Assembly (NCBI GenBank): GCA_963762205.1
Contig: CAVXJZ010000005.1
Span: 1 to 64,000, forward strand
From: VRUE01 sp963762205
Lineage (GTDB): Bacteria; Actinomycetota; Thermoleophilia; Solirubrobacterales; 70-9
DNA length: 64,000 bases
Reading direction: 5' to 3'
Shown here: piece after piece, positions 26,456-35,681 of the stretch
How positions within the stretch are numbered: position 1 is the stretch's first letter
How the letters are laid out: every line of letters begins with the position of its first letter
The notes under the pieces: model-generated
Seen by the model: the letters and a program-made list of their open reading frames with translations, nothing else
The model's database searches: none
Told to the model about the DNA's origin: nothing
Position numbers and translations under genes: made by a program

Positions 26456-28790
26456 CTAGACGACGAGGTCGGCCGCCGCGCCGACGATCGTCTCCACATC
26501 GATTCCGAAGTGGCGGTATAGGTCGTCGACGTCGCCGGACTGGCCGAAGTCGTCGACTCCGAGGCCGGCCAGCGGCGCACCGCGGATCGAGGAGAGGAAC
26601 GCGAGGGCGTGGGGATGGCCGTCGAGGACGGTGACGATCGGCGCCGTCCGGTCGGGCGGGAAGAGCTGGTCGAGGATCGCGTCGTCACCCTCGGCCAGGC
26701 CCTGGCGGGCTCGCAGTGCGCGATAGACGAGGTCGGCGGAGGTGAGGCAGACGACCTCGGCGGCGATTCCCTCCGCGGTCAGCTCGGCGGCGGCCTCACA
26801 CGCCTCCGGCACGGTCACACCCATCGCCACGATCGTGACCTCGGGCGTGCCTTTGGCGAGCCGCAGGACGTAGCCGCCCGCGAGCACCCGCCGGCGACGT
26901 TGCTCGCGGGCCTTCCCGTCCGGTAGCGCCGCCAGGGCCTGGTCCACGGGACGCGTGCTGAGCCGGAAGTAGGCGGAGCCGCCGTCCTTCCGTCCCAGCT
27001 TGCCGAGAGCGTAAAGCAGCGTCCACTCCAGATCCTGCCCGAAAGCCGGCTCCCAGGCGGTGCAGCGGGGCTGCTCGATCCCGACCGAGGGCGTGACGAT
27101 CGACTGGTGGGCGCCCCCCTCCGGCGCCAGGGTTACGCCCGAAGGAGTCCCGACGAGAATCGACTGGCCGCCGGCGTAGATGCCGAATGACCACGGCTCC
27201 AGGGCGCGATTGACGAATGGGTCGTAGATGGTCCCGATCGGCAGCAGCGGCTGGCCGTCACGTGACCAGGTCGCCCCCAGCTCGCCCAGCAGCCCGACCA
27301 GGTTGACCTCGGCGATGCCGAGCTCGACGTGCTGGCCCTGTTCGTCCTCTCGCCAGCGGACCAGGGTGTCGGTGTCCTCGGCGAACCAGTCGACCCGCTC
27401 CCGCGGGTTCCAGATCCCGGCGTGATTGATCCAGCCCCCGAGGTTGGTCGAGGAGGCGACGTCGGGACTGACCGTGACGACCCGCCCCGCCACATCCGGA
27501 GCGACGCGGCGCAGGTCCGGAAAGAAGCGGCCGAGGGCCTTCTGGGTCGAAAGATCGCCGCTGTGATCCCGGCCGACCTCGGCCGGGATTGCCGGCGGCG
27601 GCTCTAATACCGGCGGCTCACGGTGCATCCGATCCGCCGCCCGCCTGCAGAGCTCCGCCTCGGCGGTGCCTGGCTCGAAGCGGGCCCATGGCTCGGTCGC
27701 GTCGGACCCGGTCTCCGTTGCGAGCTCTTCCCACTCCGCGGTCGAGAGCAGCGCCGAGTGGTTGGCCGGGTGGCCTTCCGTCGCCAGTCCCTTCGCCTTG
27801 ATCGTGTAGGCGAAGACCACCGATGGCCGCTCGTCCGCGTCGGCGGAGCGAAAGGCCTCGAGCAGATCGGCGAGATCGTGTCCGCCCAGGTCGCGGACCG
27901 CCCGGCCGAGCTCGTCGTCATCGAGGTCGGCAATCAGACGCTCGACCTCACGCCGCCCGCGACCGACGCCCGGCAGGCCCTCACGCAGCTCCTCGGGCGT
28001 GCTTCTCAGAAGGTGCTGGTACTCCTCGTTCCCCATCGCGTCGATCCGGCGGCGCAGGGCCTTGCCGCCCTTGCGATCGAACAGCTCCCGCAGCAGACGG
28101 CCGTACTTGACGACGATCGTCTGCCACCCGGCCGCCTCGAACATCGCCCGCATCCGCTCGGCGGCGATGTCGGGGACGATCCGGTCCAGCGACTGGCGGT
28201 TGAGGTCGACGATCCACATGACCTCGCCGAGCGCCGGGACCATCGGGTCCACCAGTGCCTCCCAGATGGCTCCCTCGTCGAGCTCGGCATCGCCGAGCAG
28301 GGCGACGTGACGGCCGGCCTCCGGGGTGTCGAAGTGGCCGGAGACGTAGCGTTGGGCCAGCGCGCTCCAGAGGGTCGCGGTCGCGCCGATTCCGACCGAC
28401 CCGGTGGAGAAGTCGACGGGATCGGGATCCTTCGACCGGCTGGGGTAGCTCTGCAGCCCGCCCAGCGAGCGCAACTCGGTCAGGTACACCGGGTCGAGCT
28501 CGACCCAGCAGGTAGTTGACCGCGTGCAGAACAGGGGCCGCGTGCGGCTTGACCGACACCCGGTCTACTCCGCGCAGGTGCGCGAAGTAGAGCGCGGTCA
28601 TGATGCTGACGACCGAGGCTGAGGAGGCCTGATGGCCTCCGACCTTGACCCCCGAGGTCGTCTCACGGACCTTGTTTGCGTGATGGACGATGCTCGTCGC
28701 CAACCAGAGCACCCGTTTTTGAACGGACTCGAGGACCTCGAGATTCTCGATCGCACTCGCGCCGTCGAGCGCAGTGTTCCCCGTGGCCAT
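26456..28790 (-). CDS. AceE-like homodimeric 2-oxoacid (pyruvate) dehydrogenase E1, frameshifted near 28505
   Basis: Thiamine-diphosphate enzyme that decarboxylates a 2-oxo acid and acylates E2. The N-terminal part reads KVGGHQASSASVVSIMTALYF, then NYLLG, where the frame breaks. One base later ELDPVYLTELRSLGG continues. The TPP motif GDAELDEGAIWEA and the transketolase-like Pyr and C-terminal domains follow (NLGGWINHAGIW, EVNLVGLLGELG, APEGGAHQSI). I took the ATG at 28790 (MATGNTALDG); a GTG at 28826 is an alternative. About 770 residues, shorter than E. coli AceE. No E3 gene is nearby, so a shared lipoamide dehydrogenase is implied. Confidence 0.87.
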
Positions 28791-28899
28791 GGAGAAAAAA
28801 TACGGCCTGAGAGGTACTTTCGCCACTCAACCGCACTCAAAACCCAAAATGACCATTGAAAGCGTCGTGAGTAGCTCTATTTTTGTATGATTCTTCAGC

Positions 28900-29364
28900 A
28901 TGACGGAACAGGTTGACGTCGACGGCACCGATCTCGAAATCGTCGATCTCCTCGTTCGCGACGGTCGCCGTACCCTGGCCGCGATCGGCGCCTCCGTGAA
29001 CCTCTCGGCCCCGGCGGTCAAACGCCGCATCGACCGACTCGAGGAGCTCGGTGTGATCACCGGCTACACCGCCCGCGTCGATCCGGCCAAGCTGGGGCGA
29101 CCGATCGAGGCCTTCACCGAGCTCCGCTTCGCCGGAACGACAAAGGTCGCCGAGATCGCAGGCGTCGCCCGGGACCTGGTCGAGGTCGACGCCGTCCACA
29201 CGATCGCCGGCGACCCCGACGCTCTCGTTCATCTGCGCGTCCGAGACGTCGCGGACCTCACCCGGGTGATCGACCTGATCCGTCGCAGCGGCAATGTCAC
29301 CGGGACCAAGACCCTGATCGTCCTCGGCACCGAATCCAAGTCGGACCTGCCCGCCGCTCGATAG
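28900..29364 (+). CDS. Lrp/AsnC-family transcriptional regulator
   Basis: 154 residues: an AsnC-type winged HTH (LEIVDLLVRDGRRTLAAIGASVNLSAPAVKRRIDRLEELGVI) then a RAM ligand-binding domain with the VHTIAGDPDALVHLRV segment. It is transcribed away from the E1-E2 operon across an AT-rich ~110-base intergenic stretch (28791-28899) that stands out from the GC-rich surroundings and is the likely shared control region. Such regulators usually sense amino acids or 2-oxo acids and act locally; control of the adjacent dehydrogenase operon is inference. Confidence 0.92.
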   Translation: MTEQVDVDGTDLEIVDLLVRDGRRTLAAIGASVNLSAPAVKRRIDRLEELGVITGYTARVDPAKLGRPIEAFTELRFAGTTKVAEIAGVARDLVEVDAVHTIAGDPDALVHLRVRDVADLTRVIDLIRRSGNVTGTKTLIVLGTESKSDLPAAR

Positions 29365-29499
29365 CCCCCTCGTGACGCCACCCGACCCGCGCGAGGCGTT
29401 GGAGTGGATGGGCACGCCGAGCTGAGATCGCGTCGTGAGGCGAGCCGGGATCAGCTCAGCGATGCCCGACACCCCTTCGGTGCCGGGACCACGTTCGCG

Positions 29500-30744
29500 T
29501 TATGGATGTAGGCGAACCGGAAGCGTCTTGAGCTGATTGGCGAACGGCGATTCGACGTACGTCGGCGTGCCCGCCATCTCCATGGCGGGGTAGCGCGCGA
29601 GCGTCTCCTCGATCAGGACCCGGAGCTCCAGGCGGGCGAGCGCGGTGCCGAGGCAGAAGTGCCGCCCGCCGGCGCCGAACGCCTGGTGCTCCGCATTGCG
29701 CGTCACGTCGAAGCGGTCCGCACCCTCGTAGCGCGTCTCGTCGCGATTCGAGGAGGGGTACCACATAACCACCTTCTCCCCCTCGCTGATCCTCTGCCCG
29801 TGCAGCTCGGTGTCGCAGGTCGCGGTGCGGGCGAAGTGGCCGAAGGCCGGAAACATGCGCAGCGACTCCTCGACCGCCGCCGGCACCAGCGACGGGTCCT
29901 CGATCACCTTGTCGCGCTGGTCGGGGTTTTCCATCAGCGCCCGCATCCCGCTGCAGTAGGTCGCCTTGGTGCTGTCGTTGCCGGCCGCCATCAGCAGGAC
30001 GAAGCCCATAACTATCTCGTGGTCCTCGAGCTGCTCGCCGTCGATCTCGGCGTGGACGAGCACGCTCGTCAGATCGTCGGTCGGAGCCTCGCGGCGCTCG
30101 GCGATCAGCTGTCCGCAGCGCTCGAAGACCTCGGGCACGTCGCGCTCCATCACGGTCTGCGCCCCCCCGGGCGTCGCGTCGGGGTCGCCCGCCTGAAGGA
30201 TCGTGTTCATCAGCCTCGCCCAGACCGCGTCGTCCTCGGGCGGGAGGCCCATGAAGCTCCCGATCACGCGCGCGACCACCGGCTGGGCGACGTCTTCGAC
30301 CAGTTCGCAGGTGTCCCGCCCCTCGAGCCGATCCAGCACCTCGATCGTGATCTCGCGGATCGCCTCCTCGTGCTCGGCGATCCGCTTCGGAGTGAACCCC
30401 TGCTGGAAGAGCGCCTTGATCCGATCGTGCTTGGGCGGGTCCATGCCGATGAACATCGCCTGCTGCAGCTCGAGCGGCAGTATTGCGTTCTTCAGGGCGG
30501 TGAATCCGCCGAGTTCGGATGAGTAGGTCTGCCAATCGCGGCTGACCTCGAAGACGTCGTCGGCCGTCGTGATGGACCAGTAGCCGTCCTCGTCCGGATA
30601 CTCCGTGATGCGGGGCGACCAGTGAATGGGGCACTGGTGCCGCAAGCGCCGGAAGAGCTCATGTGGCGGGCCCTCCTGGAAGTTGGCGCGATCGGCGACG
30701 AGCACCTGGTCGAGTGGCGTCTGATCCTCGCCGGCTGTGCTCAT
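29500..30744 (-). CDS. Cytochrome P450
   Basis: 414-residue class I bacterial P450. The heme-binding loop is FGAGGRHFCLG with the ligand Cys at residue 364. The K-helix EESLR (ExxR) and the I-helix region LLMAAGNDSTK are present; the I-helix has AGND where many P450s have AGxE/DT. The N-terminal IGMDPPKHDRIKALFQQGFTP segment is typical. No ferredoxin or reductase gene is adjacent, so electrons must come from elsewhere. Monocistronic by position, 136 bases after the convergent Lrp gene. Substrate unknown. Confidence 0.95.
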   Translation of the reverse strand: MSTAGEDQTPLDQVLVADRANFQEGPPHELFRRLRHQCPIHWSPRITEYPDEDGYWSITTADDVFEVSRDWQTYSSELGGFTALKNAILPLELQQAMFIGMDPPKHDRIKALFQQGFTPKRIAEHEEAIREITIEVLDRLEGRDTCELVEDVAQPVVARVIGSFMGLPPEDDAVWARLMNTILQAGDPDATPGGAQTVMERDVPEVFERCGQLIAERREAPTDDLTSVLVHAEIDGEQLEDHEIVMGFVLLMAAGNDSTKATYCSGMRALMENPDQRDKVIEDPSLVPAAVEESLRMFPAFGHFARTATCDTELHGQRISEGEKVVMWYPSSNRDETRYEGADRFDVTRNAEHQAFGAGGRHFCLGTALARLELRVLIEETLARYPAMEMAGTPTYVESPFANQLKTLPVRLHP

Positions 30745-30853
30745 AGGTTCCTTCCTCTGGGGCGATTCGTGTCGGCCTGGTCAAGCGGTTCCTGGCGCCC
30801 CATCGTCATCGCTGGGTCGATGCTAGAGGGTGGACCGTCCAGATGAAAATGAT

Positions 30854-30990
30854 CTATCCGCCTGCAGCAAGGCCGTAAGACTCGCCGACGGTGATGATGT
30901 CCTGGACCTGGGGGATGAAGTCGTCCTTGCCCAGGCAGAACAGGTCAACCGAGGCTTTGCACCCGTACAGGGGCGCGCCGGAATCCGCGA
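30854..30990 (-). pseudogene. DsrE/DsrF-like protein remnant (C-terminal end only)
   Basis: The last ~40 residues of a minus-strand frame, with LYGCKASVDLFCLGKDDFIP and an ITVGESYGLA end, look like the C-terminus of the DsrE/F-like small sulfurtransferase-related family, whose conserved Cys sits in this position. The upstream part of the frame is Arg/Pro-rich sequence unlike the family. It is probably a decayed gene. The rest of the 474-base stretch between the P450 (30744) and the next gene (31219) holds nothing I can support. Confidence 0.4.
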
Positions 30991-31218
30991 TCGGAACGCT
31001 TAGAGATCCTGATCCTCGTTCATGCGGAAGCGGTCGGTCGCGGAAACGCGGCCGGCGCATCGGTTCAGCCTCGATCTGCCGACGGTGGCCTCTTGCCAAC
31101 TTCGCCGGCGTGCGGGGTCGCGGCGCTCTCCGGCCGAGGGCGAGCGGGGTGCGGCGATTCAAGCCGACAACTGAGCTGACGATGGGAGAAGAAGGTTCCC
31201 AAGAGACGAGGACTCGTC

Positions 31219-32706
31219 ATGCAGCTTCACCCGCGAATTCTGACCACCGTCCTGACCTGCACCGCCGGGCTCGCGGCGATCGGCACGGCCCAGGCCTCGA
31301 CGCCCCCGGCCGCCGTGACGGGGCCTCCGTCCGCCGCCGCGGCAGCCGCTCGACACCGCACCCACCGCCTCGGTGGCCATGTGCGGCGGGCTTGGCCGGA
31401 GAAGGGAGCGCACCGGCCGAAGCGTGGAATCATGCGGTGGCTGGCGCGCCAGGTCGGTCCCCACAGGCCGGTCCCGTGTTCGCGACGGCAGGGAAGCGCC
31501 CGCGCTCGCTGCGGCGCCCGCAACCGCCGGATCGGCACCAGGAGCGCCGCCAGGGTGCCCCTCGCAATGAGCTCATCCGCGGCGAGGGTCGGTCGGAGGG
31601 CCTCGCACACCGAGAGCGTGCTGCTGCGCACCTCGTCCGACCCCCAGGGGTCACTCGACCTGATCCGCTCGTTCGACATCCCCGTCGACGATCCGTCCTA
31701 TGACCGTCTGCTGAACTGGTCCTGGGCGTATGACTCCGCAGTCGCGGCGTCCGCGTTCACGTCGGTCGGCGACCGCGACCAGGCGGGTCGCCTTCTCGAC
31801 CAACTCGCGGCCCTGCAGCGCAGCGACGGCTCGATCGAGTTTGCCTTCGACGTCGAAACCGGCGAGAGCAGCGCCACCTTCCGCGCCGGCGCGGTCGCGT
31901 TCGCCGCCATGGCCTTCAGCGAATTCGACGCCGCGTTCGGCGGCAACCTGTACCTCGACAACGCCCGTCGTGCGGCCAACTTCCTGCTGTCCCTGCGCAA
32001 TGACGAGGGGCTCGTGCGCGGCGGTCCGGATGTGCAGTGGGTCTCCACTCAGCACAACATCCTCGCCATGATCGCGCTCACCGGGCTCGCCGGCGGGCTC
32101 AAGGAGCAGCACCAGAAGGAGCTGGCCGCCACCTATGGGGACGCCGCCAGCAGGATCGCCGACGGCATCGAATCGCAGCTCGTCGTTCGCAGTGGCGACC
32201 TCGCTCACTTCCGCCAGGGCGTCGGCGACGAGACCCTCGCCCTCGACCCGCAGGCGCTCGGGGTCATATACGCGCTCTCCCGCAAGGACAAGAAGCTCGC
32301 GGAGCGGGTCCTCGAGTACGCGCAGAGCAACTTCGCCGTCGACGGGCGCTCGATCAGGCTCTCGAACCACCTGGCGAGCTACAACATGACCTACGAGGCG
32401 AACGGCCCGTTCAGCGGCTTCCGCCCCTATCTCGGCACGGGAACGCCAGATGTGCTTTGGGTCGAGGGGACCGCGGAGATGCGCCTCGTCTCGGCCCTTC
32501 TCGGCGAATCGACCAAGAATCTCGACGCGAGCATGAACGCCTGGTGGGACGTGACGCGCAAGCACGGCCTCGCGCCGCTGGGTGCCGACCGCACGGTCAC
32601 AGACAACGCATACAACGAGTACCACGTCTGGCCAACCGCGGCCGCCGGGGCGTGGGCGGTGCTCAGCGCGCAGCCGAAGCAGATCGACTGGGCCGACTCG
32701 CACTGA
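31219..32706 (+). CDS. Secreted alpha/alpha-toroid-like protein (possible glycan-active enzyme)
   Basis: 495 residues. An N-terminal signal peptide (MQLHPRILTTVLTCTAGLAAIGTAQA) is followed by ~110 residues of Arg/Ala-rich low-complexity sequence. The globular part, from about residue 140, consists of helix pairs with aromatic-Gly turns (SYDRLLNWSWAYDSAVAASAF, DQLAALQRSDGSIEFAFD, NFLLSLRNDEGLVRGG, TPDVLWVEGTAEMRLVSALLG), the rhythm of (alpha/alpha)6 toroids in glycoside hydrolases and polysaccharide lyases. I cannot name a GH family or catalytic acid. It lies 142 bases before an operon with a polysaccharide synthase, so a periplasmic trimming or release role is plausible. Confidence 0.65.
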   Translation: MQLHPRILTTVLTCTAGLAAIGTAQASTPPAAVTGPPSAAAAAARHRTHRLGGHVRRAWPEKGAHRPKRGIMRWLARQVGPHRPVPCSRRQGSARARCGARNRRIGTRSAARVPLAMSSSAARVGRRASHTESVLLRTSSDPQGSLDLIRSFDIPVDDPSYDRLLNWSWAYDSAVAASAFTSVGDRDQAGRLLDQLAALQRSDGSIEFAFDVETGESSATFRAGAVAFAAMAFSEFDAAFGGNLYLDNARRAANFLLSLRNDEGLVRGGPDVQWVSTQHNILAMIALTGLAGGLKEQHQKELAATYGDAASRIADGIESQLVVRSGDLAHFRQGVGDETLALDPQALGVIYALSRKDKKLAERVLEYAQSNFAVDGRSIRLSNHLASYNMTYEANGPFSGFRPYLGTGTPDVLWVEGTAEMRLVSALLGESTKNLDASMNAWWDVTRKHGLAPLGADRTVTDNAYNEYHVWPTAAAGAWAVLSAQPKQIDWADSH

Positions 32707-32848
32707 GCGAAGTGACCCGAGACCCGGCGGAAGTGGGGCGCGACTCAAGCTCTGCCCACGACGGGACGGGCGCAGATAGTGACGAAAAGTACAATACTCA
32801 TCTGTGTGAACCCTCGGAGAGGACCTGTGAAGGCGTGAAGGAGAAATC

Positions 32849-33226
32849 ATGAAGATTCTCGTCGCCGAGGACTCGCCGACCGTCCGTCGACTGGTGTGCA
32901 CGCGCCTCCGCGCCGACGGCTACGAGGTGATTGAGGCTCTGGACGGCGCCCAGGCATACGAAATGGCGACTTCGGAGAGCCCCGACGCTCTCGTGCTCGA
33001 CAAGGTGATGCCGAAGCTGGACGGGTTCGAGGTGGTGCGCATGCTGAGGGACGGGGACCAGACGGGGGCGGTGCCGATCGTGATGCTGACCGAGCACTCC
33101 AGCGAGGAGGACGTTCTCGGAGGCCTCAGCCTCGGCGTCGACGAGTACATGCCAAAGCCCTTCAGCCCGAGGGAGCTGTCGCTGCGGCTGGGCCGACTTC
33201 TGTCTCGGACCGGCCCGGGTCGATGA
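32849..33226 (+). CDS. Single-domain CheY-like response regulator
   Basis: 125 residues, receiver domain only. The acidic pocket (AEDSP), phosphoacceptor Asp51 (LVLDKVMPKLDG), Thr in MLTEHSS and the Lys in MPKPFSP are all present, so it should be phosphorylated. An AAGGAGAAATC ribosome-binding site precedes the ATG. It is the first gene of a nine-gene operon and overlaps the HEAT gene by four bases. The CheA at 37596 is the natural kinase. The partner of the phosphorylated form, motor or synthase, is unknown. Confidence 0.92.
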   Translation: MKILVAEDSPTVRRLVCTRLRADGYEVIEALDGAQAYEMATSESPDALVLDKVMPKLDGFEVVRMLRDGDQTGAVPIVMLTEHSSEEDVLGGLSLGVDEYMPKPFSPRELSLRLGRLLSRTGPGR

Positions 33227-34260
33227 CCCTGACCCTGTTCCTCTCCTGGGTTGCGATCGTCATGGCACTGGTCTTTCTGGCGTTGGTTGTGACGATCGTC
33301 GGCCGGCGCCTCTTCAGCGACCGGCGCAGTGCTCGCGAGCACTCCCTACGTCCGGCGATCGAGACGCTGCTGGACACGTACCTCGCCGCCGAGGAACCGG
33401 AGCGGCCGCTGCTCCCGGCCGGGCGGAGGGCACGAGGTGTCGTGCGCACGGTGGCGCTGGAGGAGTTGACGGAGCTGAGCGGTCGGGAGCGCGCCCGGCT
33501 GGTCTTGCTGCTTGAGTGCTCCGGCATCGTCGCCGAAACGGCGGTCGGCCTCGGGTCGCGGCGACGTCGAGTGCGGCGCGCTGCCGCCGAGGCTCTGCGG
33601 CAGATCGGCAGCGAGGAGAGCCTCGGCTCGCTTTCGGTCGGACTCGAGGACCCGGACATAGACGCGGCCCTCGCCTGCGCAGCCGGCCTCGCCGAGCTCT
33701 CCGACGAGACCTGCATTCCACGGGTGATGGCGCTCGCCGAGGGCGCGGCGGTCGCACGCCCGGGTGCGGTCGCGGCGATCCTGGTGACGATGGGCCAGAA
33801 TCACCCTACGGCGCTCGGCCAAGCGCTGCGCCCGGACGCCCGGATCGAGCTGCGCCGGCTGGCTACCGCGGTCGTCGGCGGGATGCGCCTCGCCGAACAC
33901 GTCGAGGCGCTTCACGCGGGGCTGGGGGACGCCGACGACGAGCTGGCGGCGCGAGCCGCAAGGGGCCTCGGGATGATCGGCGACGACAGCGCCCTCGAAG
34001 CCCTGGTAGCGATCGTCGACGACGAGGACCGTGCCTGGTTCCTCCGCCTGGCCGCGACCGAGGCGCTGGGCGAGATCGGCGACCCGCGGGCGGCGCCGCC
34101 GCTCGAGCAGGAGCTCAACGCCGACGCTTGGGCCCTGCAGGCAAAGGCCGCCAAAGCACTGCGACTGCTTGGCGCCGCGGGAGAGGCGGCCCTCGGCCGC
34201 TCCCTCGTCTCGCCGGTCGAGCAGGTCCGCGAACACGCGCGGGTGGCGCTCGAGCGATGA
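33223..34260 (+). CDS. Membrane-anchored HEAT-repeat protein
   Basis: 345 residues. One N-terminal transmembrane helix (LFLSWVAIVMALVFLALVVTIVG, residues ~5-27) with the rest cytoplasmic by the positive-inside rule (RRLFSDRR follows). From about residue 110, helical repeats of ~30 residues match HEAT/PBS-lyase type (RRAAAEALRQIGSEESLGSL, ARAARGLGMIGDDSALEAL, LAATEALGEIGDPRAAPPL, AKAAKALRLLG). HEAT arrays are protein-docking scaffolds. It overlaps both the receiver gene before it and the glycosyltransferase after it (ATGA each), so I infer it tethers or regulates the synthase, perhaps through the phosphorylated receiver. Confidence 0.85.
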   Translation: MTLTLFLSWVAIVMALVFLALVVTIVGRRLFSDRRSAREHSLRPAIETLLDTYLAAEEPERPLLPAGRRARGVVRTVALEELTELSGRERARLVLLLECSGIVAETAVGLGSRRRRVRRAAAEALRQIGSEESLGSLSVGLEDPDIDAALACAAGLAELSDETCIPRVMALAEGAAVARPGAVAAILVTMGQNHPTALGQALRPDARIELRRLATAVVGGMRLAEHVEALHAGLGDADDELAARAARGLGMIGDDSALEALVAIVDDEDRAWFLRLAATEALGEIGDPRAAPPLEQELNADAWALQAKAAKALRLLGAAGEAALGRSLVSPVEQVREHARVALER

Positions 34261-35681
34261 CCGTCTACGTCACCTTCGTCACCGTCTACTTCGTCGTCTT
34301 CATGATTTTCCACGCTTGGTTGCTGGTGATGGCGGGAATCGAGACCAGGCGGCATACGGGACGGTTGCGAGAGACGAGCCTGCGGCGCACCGTGCGCTCG
34401 CCGTTGACGCCGCCGATCTCGATCCTCGTCCCCGCCTTCAACGAGTCCGCCGGAATCGTCGACAGCGTGCGCTCCCTGATGGCCCTCGAGTACCCCGCCT
34501 TCGAGATCGTCGTGATCAGCGACGGCTCGACCGACGCCACGGTTGAGCGGCTGGTCGAGGCTTTCGACCTGGAGCCGCTGCGCCGACAGACGCCGCCCTT
34601 CGTCGCCCACAAGCCGATCCGCTCCGTCTTCGGCCCACGCGGGAAGGTCAACCTGCTCGTCCTCGACAAGGACAACGGAGGCAAGGCGGACGCCCTCAAC
34701 GCGGGGATCAACTTCTCCGAGTACCCATTGGTCTGCGCCATCGACGCCGACTCCGTGCTGGAGCAGGACGCGCTGGTCAAGGCGGCCATCCCGTTTCTGG
34801 ACGATCCGGTCGGGACCGTGGCGACCGGCGGCCTGGTGCGGGTCGCAAACGGCTGCAGAATCGAGCGTGGCCGGGTGATGGAGGCAGGGCTGCCGCGCAC
34901 CGCCTGGCCGATGTTCCAGGTGGTCGAGTACCTGCGCGCCTTCTTCGGCGCCCGCACCGGCTGGAGCGCGGTCAACGGCCTGCTGATCGTCTCCGGCGCC
35001 TTCGGCCTCTTCCGCAAGGATGCGGTAATCGCCGCCGGCGGCTACAACACCGAGACCGTCGGCGAGGACATGGAGCTCGTCGTGCGCCTGCACCGGACGA
35101 TGCGCGACAAGCGACGCCCCTGCCGGATCGTTTACGTGCCCGACCCGGTCTGCTGGACGGAAGCGCCGGCGAGCGCCCGCGTGCTGAGAAGACAGCGCAG
35201 GCGCTGGCAGCGGGGGAGCGCCGAAACGCTGCTGATGCACGCGCGCATGGTCGGCAACCCCCGCTACCGCTCCCCCGGGATGCTGGCGATGCCGGCATTG
35301 CTCTTCTTCGAGCTGCTCGGGCCGGCCATCGAGCTGTCGGGGTACGCGGTGGCGACGGCCGCCTTCCTGACCGGATCGATCAACATCGAGGTGTTCCTGC
35401 TCTTCAACGCGATCTCCGTGCTCTACGGGCTGACCCTCTCCCTTGGGGCGATCGCGATCGAGGACGCGAGCTTCGGCCGGCACCCCGGCTGGGACCAGCT
35501 CGGCAGGATCATGCTGTTCGCCACCCTCGAGAACGCCGGCTACAGGCAGCTCGGACACCTGTGGCGCCTGGAGGGCTTCTGGCAGCTGGTGCGACGGGGG
35601 GAGTGGGGCGCGATGGAGCGCACCGGCTTCTCGCAGCCCGAGGCCGGGTCTATGCTGGGGGGCGAGGTGGGCCTGCGATGA
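34257..35681 (+). CDS. Processive family 2 glycosyltransferase (BcsA/hyaluronan-synthase-like)
   Basis: 474 residues. An N-terminal helix (1-27), then a cytoplasmic GT-A domain with ILVPAFNES, VVISDGSTD, AIDADS (Asp163/Asp165), GED at 269-271 and QRRRW at 313-317, the D,D,D,QxxRW set of processive synthases. C-terminal membrane helices cover ~330-425. It would polymerise a sugar nucleotide and extrude the chain. No PilZ domain is visible, so direct c-di-GMP control in BcsA fashion is not expected. The start ATG overlaps the HEAT stop and its stop overlaps the chemoreceptor start. Confidence 0.93.
   Translation: MTVYVTFVTVYFVVFMIFHAWLLVMAGIETRRHTGRLRETSLRRTVRSPLTPPISILVPAFNESAGIVDSVRSLMALEYPAFEIVVISDGSTDATVERLVEAFDLEPLRRQTPPFVAHKPIRSVFGPRGKVNLLVLDKDNGGKADALNAGINFSEYPLVCAIDADSVLEQDALVKAAIPFLDDPVGTVATGGLVRVANGCRIERGRVMEAGLPRTAWPMFQVVEYLRAFFGARTGWSAVNGLLIVSGAFGLFRKDAVIAAGGYNTETVGEDMELVVRLHRTMRDKRRPCRIVYVPDPVCWTEAPASARVLRRQRRRWQRGSAETLLMHARMVGNPRYRSPGMLAMPALLFFELLGPAIELSGYAVATAAFLTGSINIEVFLLFNAISVLYGLTLSLGAIAIEDASFGRHPGWDQLGRIMLFATLENAGYRQLGHLWRLEGFWQLVRRGEWGAMERTGFSQPEAGSMLGGEVGLR

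Noticed and set aside
32785..32800. TACAAT as the -10 box of the chemosensory operon
   Set aside because: It is a good -10 match, but I find no acceptable -35 at 16-18 bases, so the promoter is not claimed.
33516..34256. Long upstream open frame preceding the GT2 start
   Set aside because: It is Arg/Pro-rich shadow coding opposite the HEAT gene frame; the GT2 protein begins at the ATG overlapping the HEAT stop.
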